A program made the translations under genes and the position numbers. Below are positions 1 to 8,527 of a stretch of 64,000 nt of DNA, in pieces; the stretch's first letter is position 1; each line of letters opens with the position of its first letter. The notes beneath the pieces were generated by a model. It saw only the letters and a list, made by a program, of their open reading frames with translations, had not been told where the DNA came from and ran no database searches. The DNA lies in NCBI GenBank assembly GCA_965229505.1, contig OZ245881.1, forward strand, positions 2,232,001 through 2,296,000, written 5' to 3'. This DNA is from UBA6059 sp040219045 (GTDB lineage: Bacteria; Bacteroidota; Bacteroidia; Cytophagales; Cyclobacteriaceae).

Positions 1-1170
1 AAGAAGGGGGGCTTTACTGGAAGGATACTGGCTTCTTTCCACGAGCATCCTTCCCACTTCATTGCCACGATGCTAGTGGGCAATAACCTTGCCCTGGCAT
101 TGTATGGCCTGTTTATGGCGCAGATACTGCAGGCATCTATCTCACAGGCCCTACCGGAAGTCCTGAACACCGACTTTGTAGTGCTAAGCCTTCAGACGGT
201 CATATCTACGATCATTGTGCTGGTCACCGCAGAGTTCACTCCGAAGAGCCTATTCTTAATCAACCCGGACTATCTACTTGAGTTTTTTGCCATTCCGCTC
301 GCGGCATTATACTATCTGATGTACCCGGCGGTATTTTTGATTGTGGCGGCTTCTAGGATATTCATCGTCCATGTATTGAGGCAAGAGTATATCGAGGACA
401 AGCCCGTTTTTGGACTGGTAGACCTCAATATCTACATTAAGAAGACCATTGCGCAAGCGAATCAATCTGACACCCCGGAGGTCGACACCAAGATTTTTAA
501 CAACGCGCTTGAGTTCAAGACCATTCGGGTACGGGAGTGTATGATACCTCGTACCGAGATCGTAGCTGTAGATGTGGAGGATGGTATAGATGAGCTCAAG
601 CAGGCATTTGTTGATAGTGGACATTCTAAGATTCTGGCATACAAGGAATCCATCGATGATGTAAAGGGCTATTGCCATTCGCTGGAACTGTTTAAAAAGC
701 CGAAGGACGTGAAAAGCATCCTTACCCCTATACTTATTGTGCCTGAGACGATGCTGGCCAATGAACTATTGATTCAGTTTATCACTGAGCGGAAGAGCCT
801 GGCCCTGGTCGTAGATGAGTATGGCGGGACGTCAGGTGTCGTGAGTATTGAGGACATCATGGAGGAGATCTTTGGAGAGATCCAGGATGAGCATGATGAT
901 GAGGATCACATCGAGGAGCAGATAGATGCTTTCAATTATATTTTTAGTGCAAGATTGGAAATAGACTACTTAAACGAAGAATATAGCCTGGACTTACCAG
1001 AAGGTGAGTACGACACCCTGGGAGGGTTTATTCTGAGTATACACGAAGATATACCTGAGATTAATGATGTGGTGCAGCACGATCAGTTCGAGTTTACGGT
1101 GCTTTCTATGGAAGATACGCGCATCGACAGAGTCAAGCTGAGCATCAGCGAACTCACCGATAGAGAATAA
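1..1170 (+). CDS. CNNM/CBS-domain membrane protein of the HlyC/CorC family (5' partial)
   Basis: The frame is open from base 1, so the N terminus lies outside the window; 389 codons are visible. The first ~120 residues hold hydrophobic segments of a CNNM (DUF21) membrane domain. A CBS pair follows at about residues 175-295, with the family signatures VRECMIPRTEIV and VVDEYGGTSGVVSIEDI. A CorC_HlyC domain (EYDTLGGFIL) closes the protein. Members of this family are linked to divalent cation (Mg2+/Co2+) handling. In Bacteroidota some members are GldE, but no gld genes are visible here, so that name is not assigned. The DEHDDEDH stretch after the CBS pair is strongly acidic. Confidence 0.9.
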   Translation, partial: KKGGFTGRILASFHEHPSHFIATMLVGNNLALALYGLFMAQILQASISQALPEVLNTDFVVLSLQTVISTIIVLVTAEFTPKSLFLINPDYLLEFFAIPLAALYYLMYPAVFLIVAASRIFIVHVLRQEYIEDKPVFGLVDLNIYIKKTIAQANQSDTPEVDTKIFNNALEFKTIRVRECMIPRTEIVAVDVEDGIDELKQAFVDSGHSKILAYKESIDDVKGYCHSLELFKKPKDVKSILTPILIVPETMLANELLIQFITERKSLALVVDEYGGTSGVVSIEDIMEEIFGEIQDEHDDEDHIEEQIDAFNYIFSARLEIDYLNEEYSLDLPEGEYDTLGGFILSIHEDIPEINDVVQHDQFEFTVLSMEDTRIDRVKLSISELTDRE

Positions 1171-1194
1171 GTCCTTAGTTAACTCACTGGCTTC

Positions 1195-1225
1195 TTGTGA
1201 ATTGTTGGTTGAAACCCTATTTTTG
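1195..1225 (+). promoter_or_regulatory. Bacteroidota-type promoter for the PpiD-like gene
   Basis: TTG at 1195-1197 is followed after 20 bases by TATTTTTG at 1218-1225. This matches the Bacteroidota primary sigma pattern TTG-N19/20-TAnnTTTG. The start codon of the next gene lies 21 bases downstream. Confidence 0.6.
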
Positions 1226-1246
1226 CGCCTCTTAAATCAAAACTAA

Positions 1247-3355
1247 ATGGCATTAATCAATACGCTTAGAGACAAAATGGGTAAGGTAGTGGTAGGCGTT
1301 ATCGCGTTTTCCATTGCGTCATTTGTCCTTGCAGACCTCTTAGGTCCCAATTCCACATTGCTTGGTGGAAACGATACTACAGTCGGCGAGATCGACGGTG
1401 AGACCGTAAGTTTTCAGGAATTTCAGGTAAAGCAGGAGCAGGTGGCCTACAATTATGCATTGAATACAGGTCAAAATCCTTCTGGTGATCAAATGAATAC
1501 CGTGCGTCAGCAGACGTGGGAAGCACTCATCAATGATATTGCCTTCCAAAATCAGTACAACGAACTCGGCGTTGAGGTCACTGAAGAAGAGGTCATTGAC
1601 ATGGTGCAAGGAAACAATATTGCACCTGAGATCAGACAGTCTTTCACAGACCCTCAGACCGGACAGTTCAATAGAGACCAGGTAATTCAGTTTTTGCAGA
1701 ACCTTGCAAATCAACCTGCTCAGCAGCAAGCGTCATGGTATGCTTTTGAAAGCAACTTGGGTCCGGCGAGAATAAGATCGAAATACGAGAATTTAATGAT
1801 AGCCTCAAACAATGCTACTACCCTTGAGGGTAAGGCGGAGTATTTGAGTGCTGCCTCTAATGCTTCGATCAATTACCTCTATGTGCCATACCTATCGGTA
1901 AATGACACTGAGGTCGAAGTAAGTGAAGCTGAGCTCAATGCTTACTTGAAAGATAATGCTGATCTGTATCAGCGCGAAGCATCAAGGAGCGTTAACTATG
2001 TGATTTTTCCGCTGACTCCTTCTGCTGAGGATTCTGCATACATCGAAGAAGAACTTGAGCAAATCAAAACAGCTCTTGCCACTTCATCTAACGACTCCAC
2101 ATATGCCAGAGCTAACTCTGACGGCTACAATGCTTATCGAAATGTAAATGCAGGCCAGGTGCCGGAGCAGTTAAAGGAGGATGGTGAGATTGTTCCTGAA
2201 GGGACAATTGTCGGCCCGATTCTTTTGAACGATAAATACACCATTTATAAGCTTTCGAAAATATCTGAAGGTGGTACCCCTTCTGCAAAAGCGAGTCATA
2301 TCCTTATCAACTGGGAGGATGACAGTGATGAAGCCAAAGCGGTTGCAAGAGCTGAAGCCAACAGAATTCTGAACGAAATTAAGCGAGGTGCAGATTTTGC
2401 GGAACAAGCAAGACTCTATGGCACTGATGGTACGGCAAGTCGTGGTGGTGATTTGGGCTGGTTCGAATCAGGCAGAATGATTGCCGGGTTCGAAGATGCG
2501 GTCTTCAATGCGAGCAGCACAGGTCTACTTCCTAATGTTGTTGAAACGCAGTTCGGTTACCACATTATCGAGGTAACTGAGACCATGACTACTCAGCGAT
2601 ATGGGATCGTACAAATTGAAAAAGATATCATCGCAAGTGATGAAACCAGGGATAGAGCCTATCGTCAGGCTGACATGTTCGCTGCTTCAAGTGATGACCT
2701 GGCTAGTTTCAGTGCGAATGCAGCCGAAGCTGGTGTAGAGCTGAAGTCTGCCAACAGGGTTGGTCAGAACGATACACGAATGGGCACTATCATCCAGGCA
2801 AGAGGTATTGTAATGTGGGCCTTCGGTCAAGCTAGCGTAGGAGATGTCTCCGATGTATATGAGCTTGATGAAGGATATGTTATTGCCGCATTGACTGGAG
2901 AGCAGGACAAAGGAACGGCTCGATTGGAAGACGTAAGAAACGAGATCGAGAATAAAGTGAGAAACCAAAAGAAAGCTGAAATCATCAGTGAGAAGCTGGC
3001 TGGAGCGAGTGGCACGCTTGATGATGCCGCTGCTGCCTATGGCGAAGGTGCCACTGTTTACTCGATGACCGACCTCAAATTGAGTGCTAACTCGCTTACG
3101 AGTGTTGGTTTTGCACCAGAAGCGGTGGGAGTCGCATTCTCGCTAGAAAATGGCGAAAAGACTGCACCATTTGCGCTAGACAATGGTGTGATTATCATCG
3201 AAATGGAAAACAAGACGGTAGGCGCAGATCTTAGCGACTATAAGCCATATGCTGAAACCATAGAGGTAAGAAGAAGAGGCAGGATTGCCTTTGCAATCGA
3301 TAATGCAATAAAGGAGTTTGCAGCAATCGTAGACGAGCGCTACAAGTTCTTCTAA
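1247..3355 (+). CDS. PpiD/SurA-like periplasmic peptidyl-prolyl isomerase
   Basis: This is a 702-residue membrane-anchored periplasmic foldase. It has a short cytoplasmic N terminus (MALINTLRDKMGK), one transmembrane segment at about residues 14-33, a SurA_N-type chaperone region (VGEIDGETVSFQEF onward), and a parvulin domain at about residues 345-443 (KASHILINWED, GGDLGWFESGRM, TQFGYHIIEV). This is the PpiD layout, and in Bacteroidota such proteins are thought to help fold envelope proteins. It has its own promoter and is followed by a strong terminator, so it is probably monocistronic. The ATG at 1247 fits both the TM anchor and the promoter spacing. Confidence 0.9.
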   Translation: MALINTLRDKMGKVVVGVIAFSIASFVLADLLGPNSTLLGGNDTTVGEIDGETVSFQEFQVKQEQVAYNYALNTGQNPSGDQMNTVRQQTWEALINDIAFQNQYNELGVEVTEEEVIDMVQGNNIAPEIRQSFTDPQTGQFNRDQVIQFLQNLANQPAQQQASWYAFESNLGPARIRSKYENLMIASNNATTLEGKAEYLSAASNASINYLYVPYLSVNDTEVEVSEAELNAYLKDNADLYQREASRSVNYVIFPLTPSAEDSAYIEEELEQIKTALATSSNDSTYARANSDGYNAYRNVNAGQVPEQLKEDGEIVPEGTIVGPILLNDKYTIYKLSKISEGGTPSAKASHILINWEDDSDEAKAVARAEANRILNEIKRGADFAEQARLYGTDGTASRGGDLGWFESGRMIAGFEDAVFNASSTGLLPNVVETQFGYHIIEVTETMTTQRYGIVQIEKDIIASDETRDRAYRQADMFAASSDDLASFSANAAEAGVELKSANRVGQNDTRMGTIIQARGIVMWAFGQASVGDVSDVYELDEGYVIAALTGEQDKGTARLEDVRNEIENKVRNQKKAEIISEKLAGASGTLDDAAAAYGEGATVYSMTDLKLSANSLTSVGFAPEAVGVAFSLENGEKTAPFALDNGVIIIEMENKTVGADLSDYKPYAETIEVRRRGRIAFAIDNAIKEFAAIVDERYKFF

Positions 3356-3376
3356 AAGAAATAAGGAATTATTGGA

Positions 3377-3410
3377 AGAGCCCTTATGAAAGTAACGGGC
3401 TCTTTTTTTT
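3377..3410 (+). terminator. Rho-independent terminator after the PpiD-like gene
   Basis: AGAGCCC at 3377-3383 pairs with GGGCTCT at 3397-3403. The stem extends inward through TTA/TAA with one bulged C, and a run of T residues follows at 3404-3410. Confidence 0.85.
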
Positions 3411-3422
3411 ATACTATTGACC

Positions 3423-3683
3423 ATGAGTTGGAACAGAGTATCATTTAAAGAAAAGCTGGAGTCTCAGCATACTTTTCCTGGTAAGTACATGTTCAAGTTT
3501 ATCGTGCCGATAGCTGCAGAACAGCAGGTGCTAGGCTTGTTTGACGGAGCTGAGGTGTCTTCGAAGCAATCGAAAACCAAGAAGTACGTGAGTATCACAG
3601 CGACTGTTGATATTTCAGCCAGTGAAGAAGTGCTTGCCGTTTATGACAAAGCCTACAAGATAGAAGGGATTATCTCACTCTAG
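3423..3683 (+). CDS. DUF493 (UPF0250/YbeD-like) family protein
   Basis: This small soluble protein of 86 residues has the DUF493 ferredoxin-like fold signature: FPGKYMFKFIVP near the start, then SKTKKYVSITATVDI and a C-terminal YDKAYKIEGIISL. The family has no established activity; YbeD sits beside lipB in enterobacteria. The ATG at 3423 is preferred to a TTG six bases upstream because the family normally begins just before this point. It lies directly behind the terminator of the previous gene, so it must use a promoter in or just after that terminator. Confidence 0.8.
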   Translation: MSWNRVSFKEKLESQHTFPGKYMFKFIVPIAAEQQVLGLFDGAEVSSKQSKTKKYVSITATVDISASEEVLAVYDKAYKIEGIISL

Positions 3684-3737
3684 TCATCTTGTCTTAGTTG
3701 TTGATTATTTTTGGGGCGAACTAAAAACAAGCAACAT

Positions 3738-3968
3738 ATGTGGCAAGAGAAAGACAACAAGCTCACCAGAGAATTCCAGTTCGATGATTTTGTCCAGGCT
3801 TTCGGCTTTATGTCCAAAGTGGCCATTGTCGCTGAGAAAATGGATCATCATCCCAACTGGAGCAATGTCTACAACAAAGTCATCGTTGAGCTCACAACTC
3901 ATGATGCTGGCAACACAGTTACCGAGAAGGATAGAGCATTGGCGGATGCCATAGACAAGCTCCTCTGA
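3738..3968 (+). CDS. 4a-hydroxytetrahydrobiopterin (pterin-4a-carbinolamine) dehydratase
   Basis: This 76-residue protein is of normal family length. It carries the active-site stretch EKMDHHPNWSNVYNKV, whose paired His residues and Pro-Asn-Trp are the hallmark of PCD/PhhB enzymes. The enzyme dehydrates 4a-hydroxytetrahydrobiopterin made by aromatic amino acid hydroxylases; no hydroxylase gene is in the window. The ATG at 3738 (MWQEKDNKL) is chosen over an upstream in-frame TTG at 3711. The stop overlaps the rsmI start codon by one base (TGATG), which suggests translational coupling. Confidence 0.9.
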   Translation: MWQEKDNKLTREFQFDDFVQAFGFMSKVAIVAEKMDHHPNWSNVYNKVIVELTTHDAGNTVTEKDRALADAIDKLL

Positions 3969-4648
3969 TGTCAGAGACTGGGCTTTACCTGATACCGACT
4001 CCTATCGGGAATCTTGAGGATATTACGATCAGGGCATTAAGAATGCTCAGGGAAGTCGACCTCCTGCTGGCAGAGGATACCCGGACGACTTCCCATTTGC
4101 TGAAGCATTACGAAATACAGCAAAAGCTGAAAAGCTTCCATATTCATAATGAGCACCACATGATCAAGGAAGCCGTAGCTCGAATCAAGGAGGGTCAAAC
4201 ACTTGCTTTGGTCAGCGATGCGGGCACCCCCGGGATTTCTGATCCTGGATTTTTACTAGTAAGGGAGTGCTTAAGTGAAGGGATTAAGATTGAATGTTTG
4301 CCTGGCGCCACGGCGTTCGTACCGGCATTGATCAAGTCAGGTTTTCCGACGGATCGATTTATCTATGAAGGCTTTCTACCGCACAAAAAAGGAAGGCAAA
4401 CGAGGATCAGCGCATGGCTTGAGGAAGAGCGCACGGTAGTGCTCTATGAGTCCCCCCACCGCCTGTTAAAGCTTTTGGCTCAATGTCAGGAGCTACTGGG
4501 AGAGGAAAGGAAGCTATCGGTATCGAGAGAGCTGACCAAAATGTATGAGGAAACCATAACAGGAACAGTCCTGGAGGTGTTAAACCATTTTACTGAGCAT
4601 CCTGTAAAGGGAGAGATTGTAGTGGCAATAGCAGGAGCGAATACTTAA
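3968..4648 (+). CDS. rsmI: 16S rRNA (cytidine(1402)-2'-O)-methyltransferase
   Basis: This tetrapyrrole-methylase-fold SAM enzyme of 226 residues 2'-O-methylates C1402 of 16S rRNA. Family signatures are LYLIPTPIGNLEDIT at the N terminus, LLAEDTRTTSHLLKHY, the SAM-binding loop VSDAGTPGISDPG, and LPGATAFVPAL. Length is slightly short of the ~280 residues of enterobacterial RsmI because the C-terminal extension is absent, as is common in Bacteroidota. It is coupled to the upstream dehydratase and 4 bases upstream of the phosphatase gene, so these probably share one transcript. Confidence 0.93.
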   Translation: MSETGLYLIPTPIGNLEDITIRALRMLREVDLLLAEDTRTTSHLLKHYEIQQKLKSFHIHNEHHMIKEAVARIKEGQTLALVSDAGTPGISDPGFLLVRECLSEGIKIECLPGATAFVPALIKSGFPTDRFIYEGFLPHKKGRQTRISAWLEEERTVVLYESPHRLLKLLAQCQELLGEERKLSVSRELTKMYEETITGTVLEVLNHFTEHPVKGEIVVAIAGANT

Positions 4649-4652
4649 GAAC

Positions 4653-5441
4653 ATGGATATACAGCAGATCTGTAAGTCAACAAAAGAAATCACACTCGAG
4701 GTAGGGGAGTTCATAAGACAGGAATGTGCGGCGTTTGATCTGGGCCGTGTAGAGAAGAAGGGTAAAAATGATCTGGTATCCTACGTGGACAAGGAAGCCG
4801 AGACGCGTCTGGTAAAGCAACTTCGAGCGATACTTCCATCCGCAGGTTTCATTACGGAGGAAGGCACCACTGAGCAACTTAGCGCCAAGCACAGGTGGGT
4901 GATCGACCCGCTGGACGGCACCACTAATTTCATTCACGGGCTGCCTATTTTCTCTATCAGTATTGCACTGATGAATGAGGATAAGGTTGACCTGGGGATC
5001 GTGTATGAGGTGAATCGGCAAGAGTGCTTTCACGCGATAAGAGGCCAGGGTGCCTGGTGCAACGATGCGGAAATGCGCGTGAGTGAAGCCACCAGTATTG
5101 GAGAAAGCCTGCTAGCTACGGGCTTTCCATATTATAATTTTGAAAAACTGAGCGAGTACCTCAGTATCCTGAATGAACTGATGAAAAACACGCATGGCCT
5201 CAGGAGAATGGGTAGTGCGGCAGTGGATCTGGCATATGTGGCCTGTGGTCGTTATGAAGGCTATTTTGAGTTTAACCTCAATTCCTGGGATGTAGCAGCA
5301 GGCACCTTACTTGTTGAAGAGGCCGGGGGACGTGTTACGGACTTTTCTGGAGGGGATAAGTTCGTTTTTGGCCGAGAGCTGGTGTCAGGTAACCCTGCCG
5401 TACAGCAAGAGCTCCTGGGAATTATTAAGAAGTTTTGGTAA
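4653..5441 (+). CDS. Inositol monophosphatase (SuhB-like)
   Basis: This 262-residue Mg-dependent phosphatase hydrolyses myo-inositol 1-phosphate or related sugar phosphates. Metal-binding motifs are complete: Glu-Glu near residue 69 (ITEEGTTE), DPLDGTTNF from about residue 85, and WDVAAGTLLVEEAGG from about 212. Substrate specificity within the family cannot be read from sequence. The start lies 4 bases after rsmI, consistent with an operon. Confidence 0.92.
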   Translation: MDIQQICKSTKEITLEVGEFIRQECAAFDLGRVEKKGKNDLVSYVDKEAETRLVKQLRAILPSAGFITEEGTTEQLSAKHRWVIDPLDGTTNFIHGLPIFSISIALMNEDKVDLGIVYEVNRQECFHAIRGQGAWCNDAEMRVSEATSIGESLLATGFPYYNFEKLSEYLSILNELMKNTHGLRRMGSAAVDLAYVACGRYEGYFEFNLNSWDVAAGTLLVEEAGGRVTDFSGGDKFVFGRELVSGNPAVQQELLGIIKKFW

Positions 5442-5478
5442 GCTTGAACTAATATTGAACTGGGCAAGTTAGACTAAT

Positions 5479-5649
5479 ATGTGGCAGGAAATCATCGTAG
5501 GACTTATCTTCTTAGTAGCACTAGGATTCCTTGGGCGAATGGTATGGCGTGCTTTTGCGGGTAAGCCTTCGTGTAGTGGCGGATGCGACTCTTGTCATGC
5601 GATAGATGTAGAGGCTATTGCTAAGCAGATTGGCTCAGCTAAGTCTTAA
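5479..5649 (+). CDS. Small FeoB-associated-type Cys-rich membrane protein
   Basis: This 56-residue protein has an N-terminal membrane helix (WQEIIVGLIFLVALGFLG), then a Cys cluster, KPSCSGGCDSCHA, and a short polar tail. This layout matches the FeoB-associated Cys-rich membrane proteins, which are proposed to aid ferrous iron uptake. It begins 38 bases after the phosphatase gene and may be co-transcribed with it. Its last 4 bases overlap the end of the convergent radical SAM gene. Here it lies 20 kb from feoAB, so the iron link is by family only. Confidence 0.75.
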   Translation: MWQEIIVGLIFLVALGFLGRMVWRAFAGKPSCSGGCDSCHAIDVEAIAKQIGSAKS

Positions 5650-6668
5650 GCCCACACTTGCGTACCTTCAGTGCAGTTCTTGCACATTTCTATGGTACTT
5701 CTTGACTGGAATAGCTCTTTCCGAAAACTGTGATACGCATTGCTATTCCATATTTCCTCAAAGGTTTGTTGGCTGCAGTCACCCATGACATGATGCGCAT
5801 CTTTGTCAAAGCAGCATGGTACGACTTTGCCATCCCAGGTGATCACACATGAGTGCCACATCTTCCAGCAGTGATCGAGTAGCTTGTTCTTGATGGTGAA
5901 CTTCCCGTCTGACTGTTGCTTGTACCGTGAGTATTTATCGATGGTAGGGATCAGGTCATTACCCTCCTCATAGTCATAGATTTGAGCAGTCTTAAACTTC
6001 ACTTCATCAACCCCAATCTCCTTACCCAGTTGCTGCACCTCTTCAATTTGATGCTCGTTGGGCCGAACTACCAAAAACTGGAAAATCACATGCGGAGTGC
6101 TTGACTTCAGCCCCTTCTTAGCCATCACCATTTCTTTAGCACCTGCTATGACTTTATCAAGTTGTCCCCCGATCCTGTAAGACTCGAAGGTCTCCTGGGT
6201 AGTGCCATCTATCGAAATGATCAGCCTATCCAAGCCACTTTTCACGATTTGACGAGCACTTGATTTGGTAATAAAGTGACCATTGGTAGAGGTAGCCGTA
6301 TAAACGCCTTTATTGTTTGCGTAGCTTACCAAGTCCAGAAAATTCTTATGAAGAAAGGGCTCACCCTGAAAATAGAAGGTCAAATAGCTGAGGGTTGGTG
6401 ACAGCTCATTGATGACTTTATGAAAGAGTTCAGGTTCCAACATTCCGGTAGGGCGCGTAAACGAACGCAGGCCACTGGGGCACTCCGGACATCTCAAGTT
6501 GCATGCCGTGGTTGGCTCGATGGATATGCTGATGGGTAAGCCGCCGTGATAGGGCTCGCGGGACGATCTCGAGCGCATATAACCCACATAGTTTTGCAGG
6601 ATATTTTTACTCCGCTTCCAAGTCAGCTTACTTATGAAATTAAGCCCATCTTTGCCCTGCTCCCACAT
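5646..6668 (-). CDS. Radical SAM/SPASM-domain protein
   Basis: This 340-residue protein has the radical SAM cluster motif Cx3Cx2C at C56, C60 and C63 (ACNLRCPEC), preceded by ISIEPTTACN. Later motifs are YFQGEPFLHK and a C-terminal SPASM-like set of cysteines (HCWKMWHSC, VVPCCFDKD, MCKNCTEG) that would hold additional iron-sulfur clusters. The substrate is unknown. No short precursor peptide lies next to it in the same orientation, so a peptide-maturase role is not supported. It stands alone on the minus strand, divergent from the Lnb gene. Confidence 0.85.
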   Translation of the reverse strand: MWEQGKDGLNFISKLTWKRSKNILQNYVGYMRSRSSREPYHGGLPISISIEPTTACNLRCPECPSGLRSFTRPTGMLEPELFHKVINELSPTLSYLTFYFQGEPFLHKNFLDLVSYANNKGVYTATSTNGHFITKSSARQIVKSGLDRLIISIDGTTQETFESYRIGGQLDKVIAGAKEMVMAKKGLKSSTPHVIFQFLVVRPNEHQIEEVQQLGKEIGVDEVKFKTAQIYDYEEGNDLIPTIDKYSRYKQQSDGKFTIKNKLLDHCWKMWHSCVITWDGKVVPCCFDKDAHHVMGDCSQQTFEEIWNSNAYHSFRKELFQSRSTIEMCKNCTEGTQVWA

Positions 6669-6745
6669 GTGAGTAATATATTTAGGGCGGAAATTCGATC
6701 AAAGTATATCCGAGGTTTTCGACCTTGGTTGTTGACAATAGCGTA

Positions 6746-7915
6746 ATGATGAGACTGATATTATTTTTTATGGGGTGTCTGATGGTCACACAGTCCATGG
6801 CCATCGAGCTTTCAGAGCATTCTCAAATCAGAGTGATGACGATGGGCCCGGATCAGCGCGAGCTTTATTCGGCATTTGGTCATAGTGGCATACGGGTGAT
6901 CGATCCCGTCAACAAGGTTGATTGGGTGTATAACTGGGGTATGTTTGACTTTGATCAGCCCAATTTCTATCTCAACTTCACGCGAGGAAAGCTGCTCTAT
7001 AAGCTGGGTAAAGGCACCTATGCCCGTACTCGGGAGTATTATGAGTATTACAACCGCTCTATCAGGGAACAGGTGCTCAATCTTACGCTGGAGGAGAAGC
7101 AGCAGCTCGTTGATTTTCTTGAAGTCAATTTCCTACCGGAAAACAGAGAGTACTACTACAACTATATCTATGACAACTGTGCGACCAAAATCAGGGATGT
7201 CCTGGAAACTGTATTTTCCGGTCAAATCACCTTTAACGACAACTACGTTACGGAGGATTTGAGCTACCGCGACCTCATGGACATGTATCTGCAGGAGCAA
7301 CCTTGGGGTGATGTGGGCATTGACATTTGCCTCGGCGTACAGATTGATGAGGTCGCACCAGCACGCGGATACATGTATCTGCCGGATTATGTCTACGCCG
7401 CATTGGATGGGGCGACCCTATCATCGGGTGGCAGTGCAAAGCCTCTCGTCGCTGATCATGTGGAAGTTTATCGTGCAGTCCCTGCACCCGACGCATCTTT
7501 GCCGATTAAACCGATTTGGTTTTTTGCCGTACTGTTTCTGATAGCCGGAGTGCTCACACATAGAGAATTAAAGTATGGACTTTGGGCAAGATGGCTGGAT
7601 GTACTCCTCTTGACTATTGTTGGCCTTGTGGGCTGGGTGCTTGTTTTTCTGTGGTTCGGGACCGACCACCTTTCGCTCTACAATTTCAATTTACTGTGGG
7701 CCATACCATTTCATTTCCCTATCGGAATAATCTTACTTAAGCGACCCTGGGCAGTTAAACTACGAAAGTACTTTCTGATCGTGGCGGTTGTTCAAATAAC
7801 GCTGATCCTGAGTTGGGGGCTGCTACCACAGGCACTCAACCTCGCTTTTGTTCCGGTAGTTTTATTATTGGCGCTCCGCAGTTTTGTGATCTATCTGCGG
7901 TTGGGGAAGTCATAG
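6746..7915 (+). CDS. Lipoprotein N-acyltransferase Lnb-like protein (DUF4105)
   Basis: This protein of about 389 residues has a signal-like hydrophobic start (MMRLILFFMGCLMVTQSMA). A periplasmic DUF4105 domain follows, with conserved His46 (YSAFGHSGIRV) and Cys145 (YDNCATKIRDV) and the signature VYNWGMFDF. The C-terminal third (from about residue 257) has roughly five transmembrane helices. DUF4105 is the N-terminal domain of Lnb, the Bacteroides enzyme reported to N-acylate outer-membrane lipoproteins; His and Cys are the presumed catalytic residues. The ATG at 6746 is preferred over a TTG at 6725. Its last 6 bases overlap the convergent LysE gene. Confidence 0.75.
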   Translation: MMRLILFFMGCLMVTQSMAIELSEHSQIRVMTMGPDQRELYSAFGHSGIRVIDPVNKVDWVYNWGMFDFDQPNFYLNFTRGKLLYKLGKGTYARTREYYEYYNRSIREQVLNLTLEEKQQLVDFLEVNFLPENREYYYNYIYDNCATKIRDVLETVFSGQITFNDNYVTEDLSYRDLMDMYLQEQPWGDVGIDICLGVQIDEVAPARGYMYLPDYVYAALDGATLSSGGSAKPLVADHVEVYRAVPAPDASLPIKPIWFFAVLFLIAGVLTHRELKYGLWARWLDVLLLTIVGLVGWVLVFLWFGTDHLSLYNFNLLWAIPFHFPIGIILLKRPWAVKLRKYFLIVAVVQITLILSWGLLPQALNLAFVPVVLLLALRSFVIYLRLGKS

Positions 7916-8527
7916 CAACCAACCATAGAAAGTGTAGACTGATAGACTCATCAGAATAATACCAGGCAGTCGGTACATCAAGAATGAATTTTCCTGAAGA
8001 TGCTTTAATCTAATGCCCAGCCTTGAGGCCTGCAAGAGCAGAATAAAAGTGCCTGATGAGATTCCGAGGAGGTAGAAGACAAAGTTTTGGTCTGTAATCA
8101 AAAGCCACTCTGCTGATTGCAGAGCCGCTGTAACTGCTAACCAAAAAGGAATGGCCATAGGATTGAGGCAACTGAGCAGAAAGCCACTCCAAAACCCACC
8201 TTTGGCTGATAGATCTTCAGAGGTGTCTTCTCGACCTTTGCGACGATACAGCAGATTAATAAGCCCTATGACCAAGAGCAAAGACGCGGTGACCAGTTGG
8301 AAATATCCTGAAATGGCAGGGTTGGACGTCAGGTACAGCTGAGCCTTGACGGCAATCCCAGCGTAGAAAAACTCGACTAAGGCACTTGCGAAGGCAAAGT
8401 TGAGCGCGGCGCTGTGTTGCTCCTTAATACCGAGCTGAATGACCGTGAGGTTTAGCGTGCCAGGGGGTATGGAGCCGAGGTAGCTAACCACCAAGCCGAT
8501 GACCACCACTCCTAGAAAATGGCTCAT
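7910..8527 (-). CDS. LysE-family transporter
   Basis: This 205-residue integral membrane protein has about six hydrophobic segments. The N-terminal GSIPPGTLNLTVIQLGI matches the LysE/RhtB exporter signature (P-G-P-x-x-x region). Such proteins export amino acids or related small molecules; the substrate here is not deducible. It overlaps the upstream ATP-grasp gene by 4 bases and is the last gene of the minus-strand run from 10975. Confidence 0.75.
   Translation of the reverse strand: MSHFLGVVVIGLVVSYLGSIPPGTLNLTVIQLGIKEQHSAALNFAFASALVEFFYAGIAVKAQLYLTSNPAISGYFQLVTASLLLVIGLINLLYRRKGREDTSEDLSAKGGFWSGFLLSCLNPMAIPFWLAVTAALQSAEWLLITDQNFVFYLLGISSGTFILLLQASRLGIRLKHLQENSFLMYRLPGIILMSLSVYTFYGWLL

Noticed and set aside
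307..678. A 123-codon open frame on the minus strand inside the CorC-family gene
   Set aside because: It is antisense to well-conserved CBS coding sequence, lacks recognisable domains and its peptide looks like a frame shadow.
5479..6668. Radical SAM protein plus small Cys-rich ORF as a ribosomal peptide (RiPP) system
   Set aside because: The small ORF has a membrane helix and the FeoB-associated Cys pattern, and it is convergent to the radical SAM gene rather than in its operon.
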